This document shows, piece by piece, positions 42,624 to 51,679 of a stretch of 64,000 bases of DNA; positions within the stretch are counted from its first letter, which is position 1, and each line of letters begins with the position of its first letter. Origin of the DNA: Marivirga arenosa (lineage in GTDB: Bacteria > Bacteroidota > Bacteroidia > Cytophagales > Cyclobacteriaceae); contig NZ_CP129970.2 in NCBI RefSeq assembly GCF_030503895.2, positions 3,643,001-3,707,000 on the forward strand, written 5' to 3'. A model generated the notes under the pieces. The model was not told the DNA's origin, did not search any database, and saw only the letters and a list, made by a program, of their open reading frames with translations. A program made the position numbers and the translations under genes.

Positions 42624-43496
42624 ATGTTAAAAATACATTCAAATCCATTTTCAAATTTTACCTCAACTATACTTATTCTTTTCATAATTCTTTACAGTTC
42701 TGCCTGTAAAGTCAGCAAAACAAAAGAGGTGCCCTATATGAAGGATAATGTTATTGCAAACTTACCAGAAAAGAACCTTAACATATTTAGCCCCAAAAAT
42801 AACAGTCAAAATAATCCAGTTTTAATATTTGTGCATGGTGGCAGTTGGAATTCAGGAAAGAAAGAACTTTATAATTACTTTGGAAAAAGATTGGCTCGAA
42901 AAGGTATTGTTGCAGTTATTATCGACTATCCATTAAGTCCAGATTACATTGTTACGGATATGGCACTTGCAGTGTCAGCTGCCACAAAGTGGGTAAAGGA
43001 AAATATTTCAGAATATGGTGGAAATCCAGACCAGATATTTATATCAGGCCACTCTGCAGGAGGACATTTGGCCACTCTAATCAGTTTAAAAGATGATTAT
43101 TTCAATGAGCTCAATACAGAGAATCCGATAAAAGGCGCTATTCTGATCGATGCTGCTGGCTTAGACATGTATGGCTTTTTAAAAAAGAGAAACTACCCAG
43201 CGGGAACTTCCTATTTGAAGACATTTACGAATGATTCTGAGATTTGGAAGCAAACTTCACCTATTTACTATTTGGATAAAAATGATCCGCCATTATTAAT
43301 TATGATGGGTGGAAAAACATTGCCTGGTATTCTTTCAAGCACTGAGAGATTCATGAAGGAGTATAAAAAAATTGAGCCTAAGCCAAATTATCATTTACAA
43401 GAAAAGAAAAAGCATGTGCCCATGATTACGCAATTTATTAATAGTAACAATCAGGCATACGACTGGATAGAAAACTTTATAAATCAAAATCAGTAA
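42624..43496 (+). CDS. Alpha/beta hydrolase lipoprotein (esterase)
   Basis: This 290-residue protein has a lipoprotein signal ILILFIILYSSACKVS, with Cys near residue 28. PVLIFVHGGSWNSGKKELYN is the HGG oxyanion motif. FISGHSAGGHLATLISL is the nucleophile elbow GHSAGG of BD-FAE/hormone-sensitive-lipase-type esterases. PPLLIMMGGKTLPGI and KKHVPMITQFI give the acid-His end, although the acid residue is not obvious. Likely a periplasmic or outer-membrane-anchored esterase. Substrate unknown. Confidence 0.85.
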   Translation: MLKIHSNPFSNFTSTILILFIILYSSACKVSKTKEVPYMKDNVIANLPEKNLNIFSPKNNSQNNPVLIFVHGGSWNSGKKELYNYFGKRLARKGIVAVIIDYPLSPDYIVTDMALAVSAATKWVKENISEYGGNPDQIFISGHSAGGHLATLISLKDDYFNELNTENPIKGAILIDAAGLDMYGFLKKRNYPAGTSYLKTFTNDSEIWKQTSPIYYLDKNDPPLLIMMGGKTLPGILSSTERFMKEYKKIEPKPNYHLQEKKKHVPMITQFINSNNQAYDWIENFINQNQ

Positions 43497-43515
43497 TAGC
43501 ATCAAATGTGATAAT

Positions 43516-43539
43516 TTGAGAAACTCTAGACTTTCTCAA
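43516..43539. terminator. Hairpin after esterase gene
   Basis: ttgagaaa (43516-43523) pairs perfectly with tttctcaa (43532-43539) around an 8-nt loop, 20 bp after the stop codon. No clear U-run follows, so termination is uncertain. Confidence 0.4.
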
Positions 43540-43596
43540 TAGTTGTTACTTATATAATTTTACAATTAGGATTATTCCCAATAAAAAAATATTTAA

Positions 43597-44328
43597 ATGG
43601 AAGATATTAATATCTTATTAACTACAGCTTCAAATTATTGCCAGAACGGTGACTATAAACAAGGTATTCATTTATATTCTCAATACATTACCAAAAACAA
43701 TCAAAACCCAATCGCTTTTTACCAAAGAGGAAAAGCATATTTTAAAATTAAAGATTATCAAGCTGCTCAATCTGATTTAAGCAAAGCTATTAAACTGAAA
43801 CCTGACAGCGCAGAGCTTTTCGCTGAAAGAGGTTTAATCTATTATATGGCTAAGCAGCAGGATGCTGCAATATCAGATTTCAATACTGCAGTGGAAATGG
43901 AGCCCGAAAATCCTTTTCGCTATGCAAGCAGAGCCTTTATAAAAGATCATATGAATGATTTAGCGGGCGCTAAGGATGACTACCAAAAAGCATTAGAACT
44001 TGATCCTGAGGATGCTATTTCACATAATAATCTAGGCTTAGTTTTAGGAAAAATGGGAAACCATAAACGAGCGGAGGAACACTATAAAGATGCTGAAAAA
44101 TTAGATCCTAAAAACTTCGGGATGAAAACTAATAATGCTAAAGAAACACCAGAAGTTGCTCCTCAGCCTAAGCCGGAACCTACTCCTCTTCCAAATATTA
44201 AGAAGGAAGAAAAAGTTAGTGGAACAGCTAATTTTGGCAATACTTTGAAAGCATTAATTTCCTCATCGGAAGAAAGAAAAGAATTCTGGTCATTTGTAAA
44301 AAACAAGGTATTTAAAGCCACAAAATAA
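43597..44328 (+). CDS. Tetratricopeptide repeat protein
   Basis: This 243-residue protein has about four to five TPR units in residues 1-175, with the pattern AFYQRGKAYFKIKDYQAAQS, AELFAERGLIYYMAKQQDAA, AISHNNLGLVLGKMGNHKRA. A Pro/Glu linker (VAPQPKPEPTPLP) leads to a conserved-looking C-terminal tail ending SSSEERKEFWSFVKNKVFKA. No signal peptide, so it is a cytoplasmic adaptor. Partner unknown. Confidence 0.85.
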   Translation: MEDINILLTTASNYCQNGDYKQGIHLYSQYITKNNQNPIAFYQRGKAYFKIKDYQAAQSDLSKAIKLKPDSAELFAERGLIYYMAKQQDAAISDFNTAVEMEPENPFRYASRAFIKDHMNDLAGAKDDYQKALELDPEDAISHNNLGLVLGKMGNHKRAEEHYKDAEKLDPKNFGMKTNNAKETPEVAPQPKPEPTPLPNIKKEEKVSGTANFGNTLKALISSSEERKEFWSFVKNKVFKATK

Positions 44329-44363
44329 TTACTAATAAGTTAACTTAAGTTCACTTTTATTTT

Positions 44364-45380
44364 CTAAAGAGTTAAAACAACCTTCCCTGTTGTTTTTCCA
44401 GATTGAAATAGTTTCAAAGCTTCATGCATTTGGGAGAACTCAAATTGATGACCAATATATGGAGCTTCCATATTTAGATTTTCTAATTCAGCTAAAATCT
44501 GCCTCATAAGATCTTTCTTCTCGTACAGCCAGATCAAATTGAAGCCAAGAATTGCTTTATTAGTTTCAATCATTTTTTGAGGATCAATTTTGGGTCTTGT
44601 CAAATACTGCCAAACCAACTTTGGCCAATTGGGTGAATTACCAGTACTGCCATATCTTGCAGAACCATAATTCACCAATCTTCCTTGTGGGGCTAACATT
44701 TCATATCCGATTTTAAAAATTTTACCTCCTATGCATTCCATAATCACGTTAAGCTCTCTTCCAGCCAATGCTTCATCCAGATCATGCTTGAATTTACTTG
44801 AGCGAACGATATATTTCTGATACCCCTCCTTTTTTAATAAATCAATTTTTGCAGCTGAACCCACAGTTCCAATCGTGTAAGCACCATATTGTTGTGCCAT
44901 TCTATTCGCTAAAAGTCCTACACCACCTGCTGCAGAATGTATTAAAACGGTATCTCCTTTTTTCAAATTCCCTAAATGAAACAAGCCATAATATGCAGTT
45001 AGGGCTTGCACTAAAAAGGAAGCCCCTTCTTCAAAGGTCCAATTAGCTGGAATTTTACTTACATAGGCTTGATCAATATTAATATGAGAAGTGTAAGCAC
45101 CAAAACGAGTCACTCCCATAACTCTATCTCCTATTTCAAAATCTTTGACTTTACTTCCTTTTGCAATGATTTCACCAGAATATTCTAAACCAGGAATAAA
45201 GCTACCTTCAGGAGTCGCGCTGTAGAGACCTAAAATGGCAAAGACATCAGCAAAGTTTAATCCTACCGCTTTTACGGCAACTTGCACCTCGTTTTCACTA
45301 GGATTTAATATTTCTTCTTCTACTAATTTTAGTCTTTTAAATGAGCCTGCTTTATGTGTTCTATAGGATTGTTTGATCAT
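44364..45380 (-). CDS. Quinone oxidoreductase-like medium-chain dehydrogenase
   Basis: This 338-residue zinc-independent MDR protein resembles quinone oxidoreductases and VAT-1-like proteins. GLNFADVFAILGLYSATPEG replaces the catalytic zinc site, and PGLEYSGEIIAKGSKVKDFE is the GroES-like core. The cofactor motif is LIHSAAGGVGLLANRMAQQY (NADPH, AxxGxxG). EALKLFQSGKTTGKVVLTL ends it. It is a single gene, divergent from tyrS; the substrate is unknown but reduction of quinones or enones is usual. Confidence 0.85.
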   Translation of the reverse strand: MIKQSYRTHKAGSFKRLKLVEEEILNPSENEVQVAVKAVGLNFADVFAILGLYSATPEGSFIPGLEYSGEIIAKGSKVKDFEIGDRVMGVTRFGAYTSHINIDQAYVSKIPANWTFEEGASFLVQALTAYYGLFHLGNLKKGDTVLIHSAAGGVGLLANRMAQQYGAYTIGTVGSAAKIDLLKKEGYQKYIVRSSKFKHDLDEALAGRELNVIMECIGGKIFKIGYEMLAPQGRLVNYGSARYGSTGNSPNWPKLVWQYLTRPKIDPQKMIETNKAILGFNLIWLYEKKDLMRQILAELENLNMEAPYIGHQFEFSQMHEALKLFQSGKTTGKVVLTL

Positions 45381-45487
45381 AGTCTAGAATTAAGAAATCA
45401 AATGTAAAGAATTCTAATTTCATCATCTCCATACTCATAATCCAAAATCTAATTTAAAATTCACTATTATTTCCTTACTAAGCCTTT

Positions 45488-45495
45488 TATATTTG
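45488..45495 (+). promoter_or_regulatory. Putative -7 element of tyrS
   Basis: TATATTTG matches the TAnnTTTG consensus 38 bp before the start codon. I see no good TTG at the -33 position, so this rests on one box only. Confidence 0.4.
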
Positions 45496-45533
45496 CAGCC
45501 ACTACAAGTAATCTGACTTTCAACAATAGAAAT

Positions 45534-46835
45534 ATGCAAAAGAATTTTATAGAAGAGCTTCAATGGAGAGGCATGATTCACGACATGATGCCGGGCGTGG
45601 AAAAACAATTGGCAAAAGAAATGAGCAGTGCTTATGTGGGTATTGACCCTACAGCTGATTCTCTTCATATTGGTCATTTAGTTGGAATCATGATGTTAAA
45701 GCATTTTCAAGATGCTGGTCATAAACCATTCGTTTTATTAGGTGGTGCTACTGGAATGATAGGTGATCCATCGGGAAAATCAAAAGAGAGAAACTTATTG
45801 GATGAAGCTACTTTAAGACATAATGAAGCCGCTATAAAAGCTCAAGTTCAAAACTTCTTAGTTTTTGATGATGAAGCTGATAATAAAGCTGAACTAGTGA
45901 ATAACTATGACTGGATGAAAGATTTCAGTTTCCTAGGATTCATCCGCGATGTAGGAAAGCATATCACAGTGAACTACATGATGGCGAAGGATTCTGTAAA
46001 GAAAAGATTGTCATCTGAATCTAGCGAAGGAATGAGCTTTACAGAGTTTACCTATCAACTCGTGCAAGGATATGATTTCCTTCATTTATACAGAGAAAAG
46101 AATTGCAAGCTTCAAATGGGTGGTTCTGATCAGTGGGGAAACATTACTACTGGTACTGAAATGATTCGTAAGATGGAGCAAGGGGAAGCTTTTGCGGTTA
46201 CTTGTCCATTGATTAAAAAGGCTGATGGTTCAAAGTTTGGTAAAACTGAGAGTGGAAATATATGGCTTGACCCTAAAAAAACTTCCCCATATAAATTCTA
46301 TCAGTTTTGGTTAAATGCTTCGGATGAAGACATGAGTAACTTCATCCGAATCTTCAGTACAAAAGGAAAAGAAGAAATTGAAGCATTAGAAAAAGAGCAT
46401 AATGAAGCACCACATTTAAGAGTTCTTCAAAAAGCTTTAGCTGAAGAATTAACCGTTAGAGTTCATTCACAAGAAGCTCTAGATATGGCTCTGAAAGCCT
46501 CTTCTATCTTATTTGGAAAATCAACCACTGAAGAATTAAAGAGTATTGATGAAGAAACTTTATTAAGCGTTTTTGAAGGGGTCCCTCAAATCACAATTAA
46601 TAAATCTGACTTAGACAATACTGAAAATGTAACAGACTTTCTTTCTGAACTAACGCAAGGAACAATCTTCCCTTCTAAAGGTGAAGCCAGAAAGATGATT
46701 AAAGGTGGAGGAGTAAGTGTAAATAAAGAGAAAGTTCAGGATGCTAATGCGGGAGTTGATTTTACTTTGCTTCAAGGAAAATACATTTTAGTGCAAAGGG
46801 GTAAAAAGAATTACTATTTAGTTATTGTAAATTAA
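45534..46835 (+). CDS. tyrS: Tyrosyl-tRNA synthetase
   Basis: This 433-residue class I synthetase charges tRNA-Tyr. The HIGH-type motif is in [37 protein letters not shown] and [20 protein letters not shown] (tyrosine pocket) follow, then [20 protein letters not shown]. The KMSKS-equivalent is [14 protein letters not shown]. The C-terminal residues about 355-433 form an S4 RNA-binding domain ([20 protein letters not shown]). Length matches the TyrS type 1 family. Confidence 0.97.
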   Translation: MQKNFIEELQWRGMIHDMMPGVEKQLAKEMSSAYVGIDPTADSLHIGHLVGIMMLKHFQDAGHKPFVLLGGATGMIGDPSGKSKERNLLDEATLRHNEAAIKAQVQNFLVFDDEADNKAELVNNYDWMKDFSFLGFIRDVGKHITVNYMMAKDSVKKRLSSESSEGMSFTEFTYQLVQGYDFLHLYREKNCKLQMGGSDQWGNITTGTEMIRKMEQGEAFAVTCPLIKKADGSKFGKTESGNIWLDPKKTSPYKFYQFWLNASDEDMSNFIRIFSTKGKEEIEALEKEHNEAPHLRVLQKALAEELTVRVHSQEALDMALKASSILFGKSTTEELKSIDEETLLSVFEGVPQITINKSDLDNTENVTDFLSELTQGTIFPSKGEARKMIKGGGVSVNKEKVQDANAGVDFTLLQGKYILVQRGKKNYYLVIVN

Positions 46836-46989
46836 ATTTAAAGGCTCTTTTGAAAGTTCAATCCATAATTATAAATATTTTTACTATTTGAGTAATGGAT
46901 GTTTAATAAAGGGTGTTATTTATCTGAAAAATTTTATAGTAAAAATCCTAAAATCTAGTCTCTAGAAAATAGATCCTAAAATCTAAAAA

Positions 46990-48183
46990 ATGAAAGATAT
47001 TATAATAGTTGGTGGTGGTATTGTAGGCTTAGCCACAGCTTTGAAAATCAAACAAAAGAATTCAAAGTTATCCGTTTTATTATTGGAGAAGGAAGAAAAG
47101 CTAGCACAACATCAAACGGGTAATAATAGTGGAGTAATTCACTCAGGTGTTTATTATAAACCTGGTAGTTTAAAAGCTAAAAATTGCATTGATGGCTACA
47201 ACCAACTATTAAAATTCTGTGATGAAGAAGGAGTTCCATATGAACTATGTGGTAAAGTAATTGTGGCTACAGATAAATCAGAACTTCCGACCTTATCCAT
47301 GATTGAGGAAAGAGGAAATCAGAACGGATTGTCGGGTTTGTTAAGACTTACTAAAGAAGAAGTAAAAGAGCGAGAGCCTTACGTAAATGGAATCGCAGGT
47401 ATTTATGTGCCTCAAACCGGAATAATAGATTATACTGCTGTTTCTTTAAAGTATGCTGAAAAATTTCAAGAATTAGGCGGAGAAATAATCCTAAGTCAAA
47501 AAGTGACTGATATTCAAGAAAAAGGTGGAGTGACTACTGTTATAACAAATAACAATAGCTATGAAACCAAATTAGTGGTGAACTGTGCTGGATTGTATTC
47601 TGATAAAATTGCTAAACTCACTACGGAAAAGCTTGATTTAAAAATCATTCCTTTCAGAGGGGAATATTTTATGATTAAGCCAGAAAAGCAGTATTTAATT
47701 AAGAATTTAGTATATCCAGTTCCAGATCCTAACTTCCCATTTTTAGGTGTACATTTCACTAGAATGATCAATGGTGGTATTGAAGCAGGCCCAAATGCGG
47801 TACTAGCTTTCAAACGAGAGGGCTACCGAAAGTCATTATTCAATTTAGTTGAGTTAGGAGAATCATTGGCTTGGCCCGGTTTTCAAAAAGTAGCCGCTAA
47901 ATACTGGAAAACTGGCTTTGGGGAGATGTATCGTTCATTCTCTAAATCAGCCTTTACAACTGCTCTTCAGAAGCTTTTGCCCGACATTACTGAAAGTGAT
48001 TTAACTCCTGGTGGTGCGGGTGTTAGAGCGCAAGCTTGTGACAGAAATGGCGGCTTAATTGATGATTTCTTGATACTAGAGGAAAGCAATGCTGTAAATG
48101 TTTGCAATGCTCCTTCTCCAGCGGCTACCTCTTCCCTATCTATTGGGGATCATGTGAGTGATTTAGCATTGAAAAGGTTTTAA
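46990..48183 (+). CDS. lhgO: L-2-hydroxyglutarate oxidase
   Basis: This 397-residue FAD enzyme oxidises L-2-hydroxyglutarate to 2-oxoglutarate. DIIIVGGGIVGLATALKIKQ is the FAD-binding motif. QTGNNSGVIHSGVYYKPGSL is the hallmark of this DAO-like subfamily. PFRGEYFMIKPEK and LTPGGAGVRAQACDRNGGLI complete the pattern. Length is typical. It is preceded by a 154-bp spacer after tyrS and followed by the MscS gene 63 bp later. Confidence 0.9.
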   Translation: MKDIIIVGGGIVGLATALKIKQKNSKLSVLLLEKEEKLAQHQTGNNSGVIHSGVYYKPGSLKAKNCIDGYNQLLKFCDEEGVPYELCGKVIVATDKSELPTLSMIEERGNQNGLSGLLRLTKEEVKEREPYVNGIAGIYVPQTGIIDYTAVSLKYAEKFQELGGEIILSQKVTDIQEKGGVTTVITNNNSYETKLVVNCAGLYSDKIAKLTTEKLDLKIIPFRGEYFMIKPEKQYLIKNLVYPVPDPNFPFLGVHFTRMINGGIEAGPNAVLAFKREGYRKSLFNLVELGESLAWPGFQKVAAKYWKTGFGEMYRSFSKSAFTTALQKLLPDITESDLTPGGAGVRAQACDRNGGLIDDFLILEESNAVNVCNAPSPAATSSLSIGDHVSDLALKRF

Positions 48184-48246
48184 TATTTTTTAGAAGCTTA
48201 AGTCTAAACTTTTCTTAATAGAATCTGCATTTTCCTATATTGCGAT

Positions 48247-49188
48247 ATGGTCGAAAACATCATGTCATATTTCGAAAATGAGTGGCAAATTAGCCCTGAT
48301 TTGCAATTAAAAATATTTCATAGCTTTTTAGCTTTATTTGTTTTACTGCTTATCAGGTTTTTAGCTCTTCAATTAATTTTCAAGAATTTTAAAGATGTAA
48401 AAGATCGCTATCAATGGAAGAATGGGGTTAAAAATGCCTATTATATCATTTTACTTATTGCGCTAGCTAATATTTGGATTGATAAGATTGATTCAATAGG
48501 TACATTTCTAGGTTTAGTAAGTGCCGGTTTAGCCATTGCACTTCAAGTCCCCATAGTAAATTTAGCAGCATGGCTCTTTATTGTCGTTCGTAAACCTTTT
48601 GAAGTTGGGGATAGAATTGAAATCGGAGGTGTTTCTGGAGATGTGATCGATATCCGTTTTTTTCAATTTACTATTAATGAAATTGGCAATTGGGTAGCTG
48701 CAGAACAAAGTACTGGAAGAATTATTCACGTCCCAAATGGTGAAGTTTTTAAAGTAAGTCAGGCGAATTATAATCAAGGTTTTAGTCATATTTGGCTTGA
48801 ATTACCAGTATTAGTAACCTTTGAAAGCAATTGGAGAAAAGCTAAAGAGATTTTAGAAAATATCATCAATATCCATGCAGAAGAGTTATCCTTTTCTGCA
48901 AAGCGAAAGTTACTGGAAGCTTCGAAGAAATATATGATATTTTACAGTAACCTCACTCCTATTGTGTATACACAAGTAAAGGATAGCGGGGTAGAATTAA
49001 CCATTCGTTTTTTATCTGAGCCTAAAAAAAGAAGAGTAGTAGAAAATAATGTATGGGAAGCAATATTAGATAATTTTGCAAAGCAAGATGATATAGATTT
49101 TGCTTACCCAACTCAAAGAGTGTTTTACAACTATACTGAGGGTAAGGAAGGCGCAAAGAAAAAATTTGATCCCAATTTGAATCAATAA
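48247..49188 (+). CDS. MscS family mechanosensitive channel
   Basis: This 313-residue membrane protein has three N-terminal helices, the last being the pore-lining AGLAIALQVPIVNLAAWLFI, then VVRKPFEVGDRIEIGGVSGD, the MscS beta-domain signature. VIDIRFFQFTINEIGNWVAA and IIHVPNGEVFKVSQANYNQG follow. It would release osmolytes on hypo-osmotic shock. A nearby second Met (residue 5) could be the start. The pore helix is poorer in Gly than E. coli MscS. Confidence 0.88.
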   Translation: MVENIMSYFENEWQISPDLQLKIFHSFLALFVLLLIRFLALQLIFKNFKDVKDRYQWKNGVKNAYYIILLIALANIWIDKIDSIGTFLGLVSAGLAIALQVPIVNLAAWLFIVVRKPFEVGDRIEIGGVSGDVIDIRFFQFTINEIGNWVAAEQSTGRIIHVPNGEVFKVSQANYNQGFSHIWLELPVLVTFESNWRKAKEILENIINIHAEELSFSAKRKLLEASKKYMIFYSNLTPIVYTQVKDSGVELTIRFLSEPKKRRVVENNVWEAILDNFAKQDDIDFAYPTQRVFYNYTEGKEGAKKKFDPNLNQ

Positions 49189-49236
49189 ATGCATTCATTT
49201 TTACTGGATTAAATATTATACTCAATAATTAATTTA

Positions 49237-49244
49237 TATTTTTG
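49237..49244 (+). promoter_or_regulatory. Putative -7 element of fabI
   Basis: TATTTTTG fits TAnnTTTG 22 bp before the fabI start. No clear -33 TTG is seen. Confidence 0.35.
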
Positions 49245-49266
49245 CTCAAACACAACACAGAAAACT

Positions 49267-50076
49267 ATGTCAAATAACTTATTAGCAGGAAAAAAAGGAA
49301 TTATAACAGGTGCATTAGATGAAAATTCTATTGCTTGGAAAGTCGCTTTAAAAGCAAAAGAACAAGGTGCACAATTTGTTTTAACCAATGCTCCAGTTGC
49401 TTTAAGAATGGGAGGCATTCAGGAACTAGCTAAAGAATGTAATACTGAAGTGATTCCTGCCGATGCAACTTCTGTTGATGATATCACTAAATTATATACT
49501 GAATCAAAAGAAATATTAGGTGGAAACTTTGACTTCCTTCTTCACTCAATTGGTATGTCACCAAATGTGAGAAAAGGAAAAGCCTACAATGATTTAAACT
49601 ATGATTGGTTGCAAAAGACTTATGATATTTCAGCTGTGTCATTTCATAAAATGATGCAAACAGCAGATAAAATGGACGTAATGAATGAATACGGTTCTAT
49701 TTTAGGTTTATCATATATCGCAGCTCAGCGTACATATCCATTCTATAACGATATGGCTGATGCCAAAGCATTATTAGAATCAATTGCACGTAGCTATGGC
49801 TATCATTTTGGAAAAAGAAAGAATGTGAGAGTAAACACTATTTCTCAATCCCCTACTCCTACTACTGCTGGCTCTGGTATTAGTGGATTTGATTCATTCT
49901 ATAACTTTGCTGAAAAAATGTCCCCATTAGGAAATGCCACGGCCGAAGAATGTGCAGATTATGTCATTATGATGTTCTCTGATTTCACGAGAAAAGTTAC
50001 CATGCAGAACTTATTCCATGATGGTGGTTATTCATTCACTGGAATCTCTGAGGAGCTAATTGACGAAATGAAATAA
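49267..50076 (+). CDS. fabI: Enoyl-ACP reductase (NADH), FabI
   Basis: This 269-residue SDR performs the last reduction step of fatty-acid elongation. GKKGIITGALDENSIAWKVA is the FabI-type cofactor loop. LLHSIGMSPNVRKGK and SYIAAQRTYPFYNDMADAKA follow; Y-x6-K (YNDMADAK) is the catalytic pair distinctive of FabI. ISQSPTPTTAGSGISGFDSF is the substrate-loop region. Length is typical. Confidence 0.94.
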   Translation: MSNNLLAGKKGIITGALDENSIAWKVALKAKEQGAQFVLTNAPVALRMGGIQELAKECNTEVIPADATSVDDITKLYTESKEILGGNFDFLLHSIGMSPNVRKGKAYNDLNYDWLQKTYDISAVSFHKMMQTADKMDVMNEYGSILGLSYIAAQRTYPFYNDMADAKALLESIARSYGYHFGKRKNVRVNTISQSPTPTTAGSGISGFDSFYNFAEKMSPLGNATAEECADYVIMMFSDFTRKVTMQNLFHDGGYSFTGISEELIDEMK

Positions 50077-50090
50077 ATTCTATTTACCAT

Positions 50091-50172
50091 AAACCTGTCA
50101 GGTTTACCCTATATTTGATTGCGGAGTATAATAAACTACTGCCTTTTATCAATATCAAAACCTGACAGGTTT
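50091..50172. repeat. Short element bounded by AAACCTGTCAGGTTT inverted repeats
   Basis: aaacctgtcaggttt (50091-50105) and aaacctgacaggttt (50158-50172) are reverse complements, and each is itself a near-perfect palindrome. They enclose 52 bp without coding potential. The element fills most of the fabI-ispE gap. Confidence 0.7.
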
Positions 50173-50185
50173 TCAAAATCACCAG

Positions 50186-50986
50186 ATGCTCGTATTTCCA
50201 AACGCTAAAATTAATTTAGGACTAAACATCACAGCCAAAAGAGCTGATGGTTATCATGATATTGAATCATGTTTTTACCCTATACCTATCAAAGATGCCT
50301 TGGAAATAATCCCTTCTGAAAAATTGGAATTTCAGACTACTGGTTTAGAAATCCCTGGAAATTATGAGCATAACCTAGTGATCAAAGCATTTAATACTGT
50401 TAAGGAACGTTATAACATCCCCAATGTCAAAATCATTCTTCATAAACATATACCAATGGGAGCTGGTATGGGTGGAGGTTCGGCTGATGGCTCTTTTATG
50501 TTAAATCTCTTAAATGATTATTTTAATTTGAATTTATCCATTTCAGAACGAGAGGAAATGGCACTTCAATTAGGTAGCGATTGTCCTTTTTTTATAGAAA
50601 ACAAACCAAAGTTTGTAAGTGGACGAGGAGAAATTTTTGAGGATTGTAATCTAGACCTTTCTGGTATGTATTTAGGAATTATTTATCCTGGAATTCATAT
50701 TGGAACAGCAGAAGCTTACAGCGGCATTATTCCCAAAAAACCAGAAATATCAGTAAAAGAAGTGATTAACAATTTCGCTATTCAGGATTGGAAGGATAAA
50801 CTTAAAAACGATTTTGAGGAATCAGTTTTTCAAAAGCACCCTCAATTAAAAGGAATTAAGCAATCTCTTTATGATTTGGGTGCAATTTATGCAAGCATGA
50901 CCGGCAGTGGTTCTACTATTTTTGGCCTATTTAATGATAACTCGGACGTTGAATCAATCAAGGCTGATCAAATATTAAAATTATAA
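50186..50986 (+). CDS. ispE: 4-diphosphocytidyl-2-C-methyl-D-erythritol kinase
   Basis: This 266-residue GHMP kinase of the MEP isoprenoid pathway phosphorylates CDP-methylerythritol. FPNAKINLGLNITAKRADGY is the N-terminal substrate motif. IPMGAGMGGGSADGSFMLNL is the ATP-binding GHMP loop. LGSDCPFFIENKP and ASMTGSGSTIFGLF (motif 3) follow. It ends at a terminator. Length is typical. Confidence 0.94.
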   Translation: MLVFPNAKINLGLNITAKRADGYHDIESCFYPIPIKDALEIIPSEKLEFQTTGLEIPGNYEHNLVIKAFNTVKERYNIPNVKIILHKHIPMGAGMGGGSADGSFMLNLLNDYFNLNLSISEREEMALQLGSDCPFFIENKPKFVSGRGEIFEDCNLDLSGMYLGIIYPGIHIGTAEAYSGIIPKKPEISVKEVINNFAIQDWKDKLKNDFEESVFQKHPQLKGIKQSLYDLGAIYASMTGSGSTIFGLFNDNSDVESIKADQILKL

Positions 50987-50990
50987 ACAT

Positions 50991-51023
50991 AAAAAAACCT
51001 CAAAATTAATTTTTGAGGTTTTC
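50991..51023. terminator. Bidirectional terminator between ispE and fasciclin genes
   Basis: aaaaacctcaaaa-ttaa-ttttgaggtttt forms a perfect stem with A- and T-runs on both sides. It can end both the plus-strand ispE transcript and the minus-strand fasciclin transcript. Confidence 0.8.
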
Positions 51024-51043
51024 ATGGTATCTAATTATTCAAA

Positions 51044-51532
51044 TTATTTCATTGATGGAGGTAAAACAACTGCATCAATAACATGTACTACTCCATTAGA
51101 TGCCTTAATATCTGCTTTCGCAACATTCGCTCCGCTTACAGTAGCACCACCTTTTAAACTAATGCTAACTTCCTCACCCTGTACAGTTTTAGCTTTTTGA
51201 CCTTCTTTCAAATCAGTTGACATTACCTTTGCTCCAATAACGTGATACGTTAAAACTGCTACTAATTGATCTTTATTTTCGGGCTTTAGTAGTGACTCCA
51301 AAACACCATCTGGAAGAGCCTCAAATGCTGCATTTGTTGGGGCGAAAACAGTAAATGGACCTGCTCCACTCAATGTTTCTACTAAACCAGCTGCTTTTAC
51401 TGCTGTTACCAATGTTGAAAGGGACTCAGTACCTACCGCTAATTCAACAATATTTTTGTTTTGAGCTTTAACTGAGAATGACAATCCTAATACAAATACA
51501 CTTAATACAACTACTTTCAATAACTTTTTCAT
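51044..51532 (-). CDS. Secreted fasciclin (FAS1) domain protein
   Basis: This 162-residue protein has a signal peptide (LLKVVVLSVFVLGLSFSVKA) and one FAS1 domain. The H1 motif is GPFTVFAPTNAAFEALPDGV, followed by LTYHVIGAKVMSTDL (H2-like) and SNGVVHVIDAVVLPPS. FAS1 domains mediate adhesion or binding at the cell surface. It is a single gene with its own terminator. Partner unknown. Confidence 0.92.
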   Translation of the reverse strand: MKKLLKVVVLSVFVLGLSFSVKAQNKNIVELAVGTESLSTLVTAVKAAGLVETLSGAGPFTVFAPTNAAFEALPDGVLESLLKPENKDQLVAVLTYHVIGAKVMSTDLKEGQKAKTVQGEEVSISLKGGATVSGANVAKADIKASNGVVHVIDAVVLPPSMK

Positions 51533-51679
51533 CTCGTTTGTTTTTAGTAAGCAATTGAAACAGTAAATGATTGATAATGTTTTATTTACAGGATTACATC
51601 TAGTTTTAAAATAAACTCATTTGAAGATAAAAGGTCACTGGTATTCAAATTGAATAAAAAATGCAGGAGAATGGAACTC

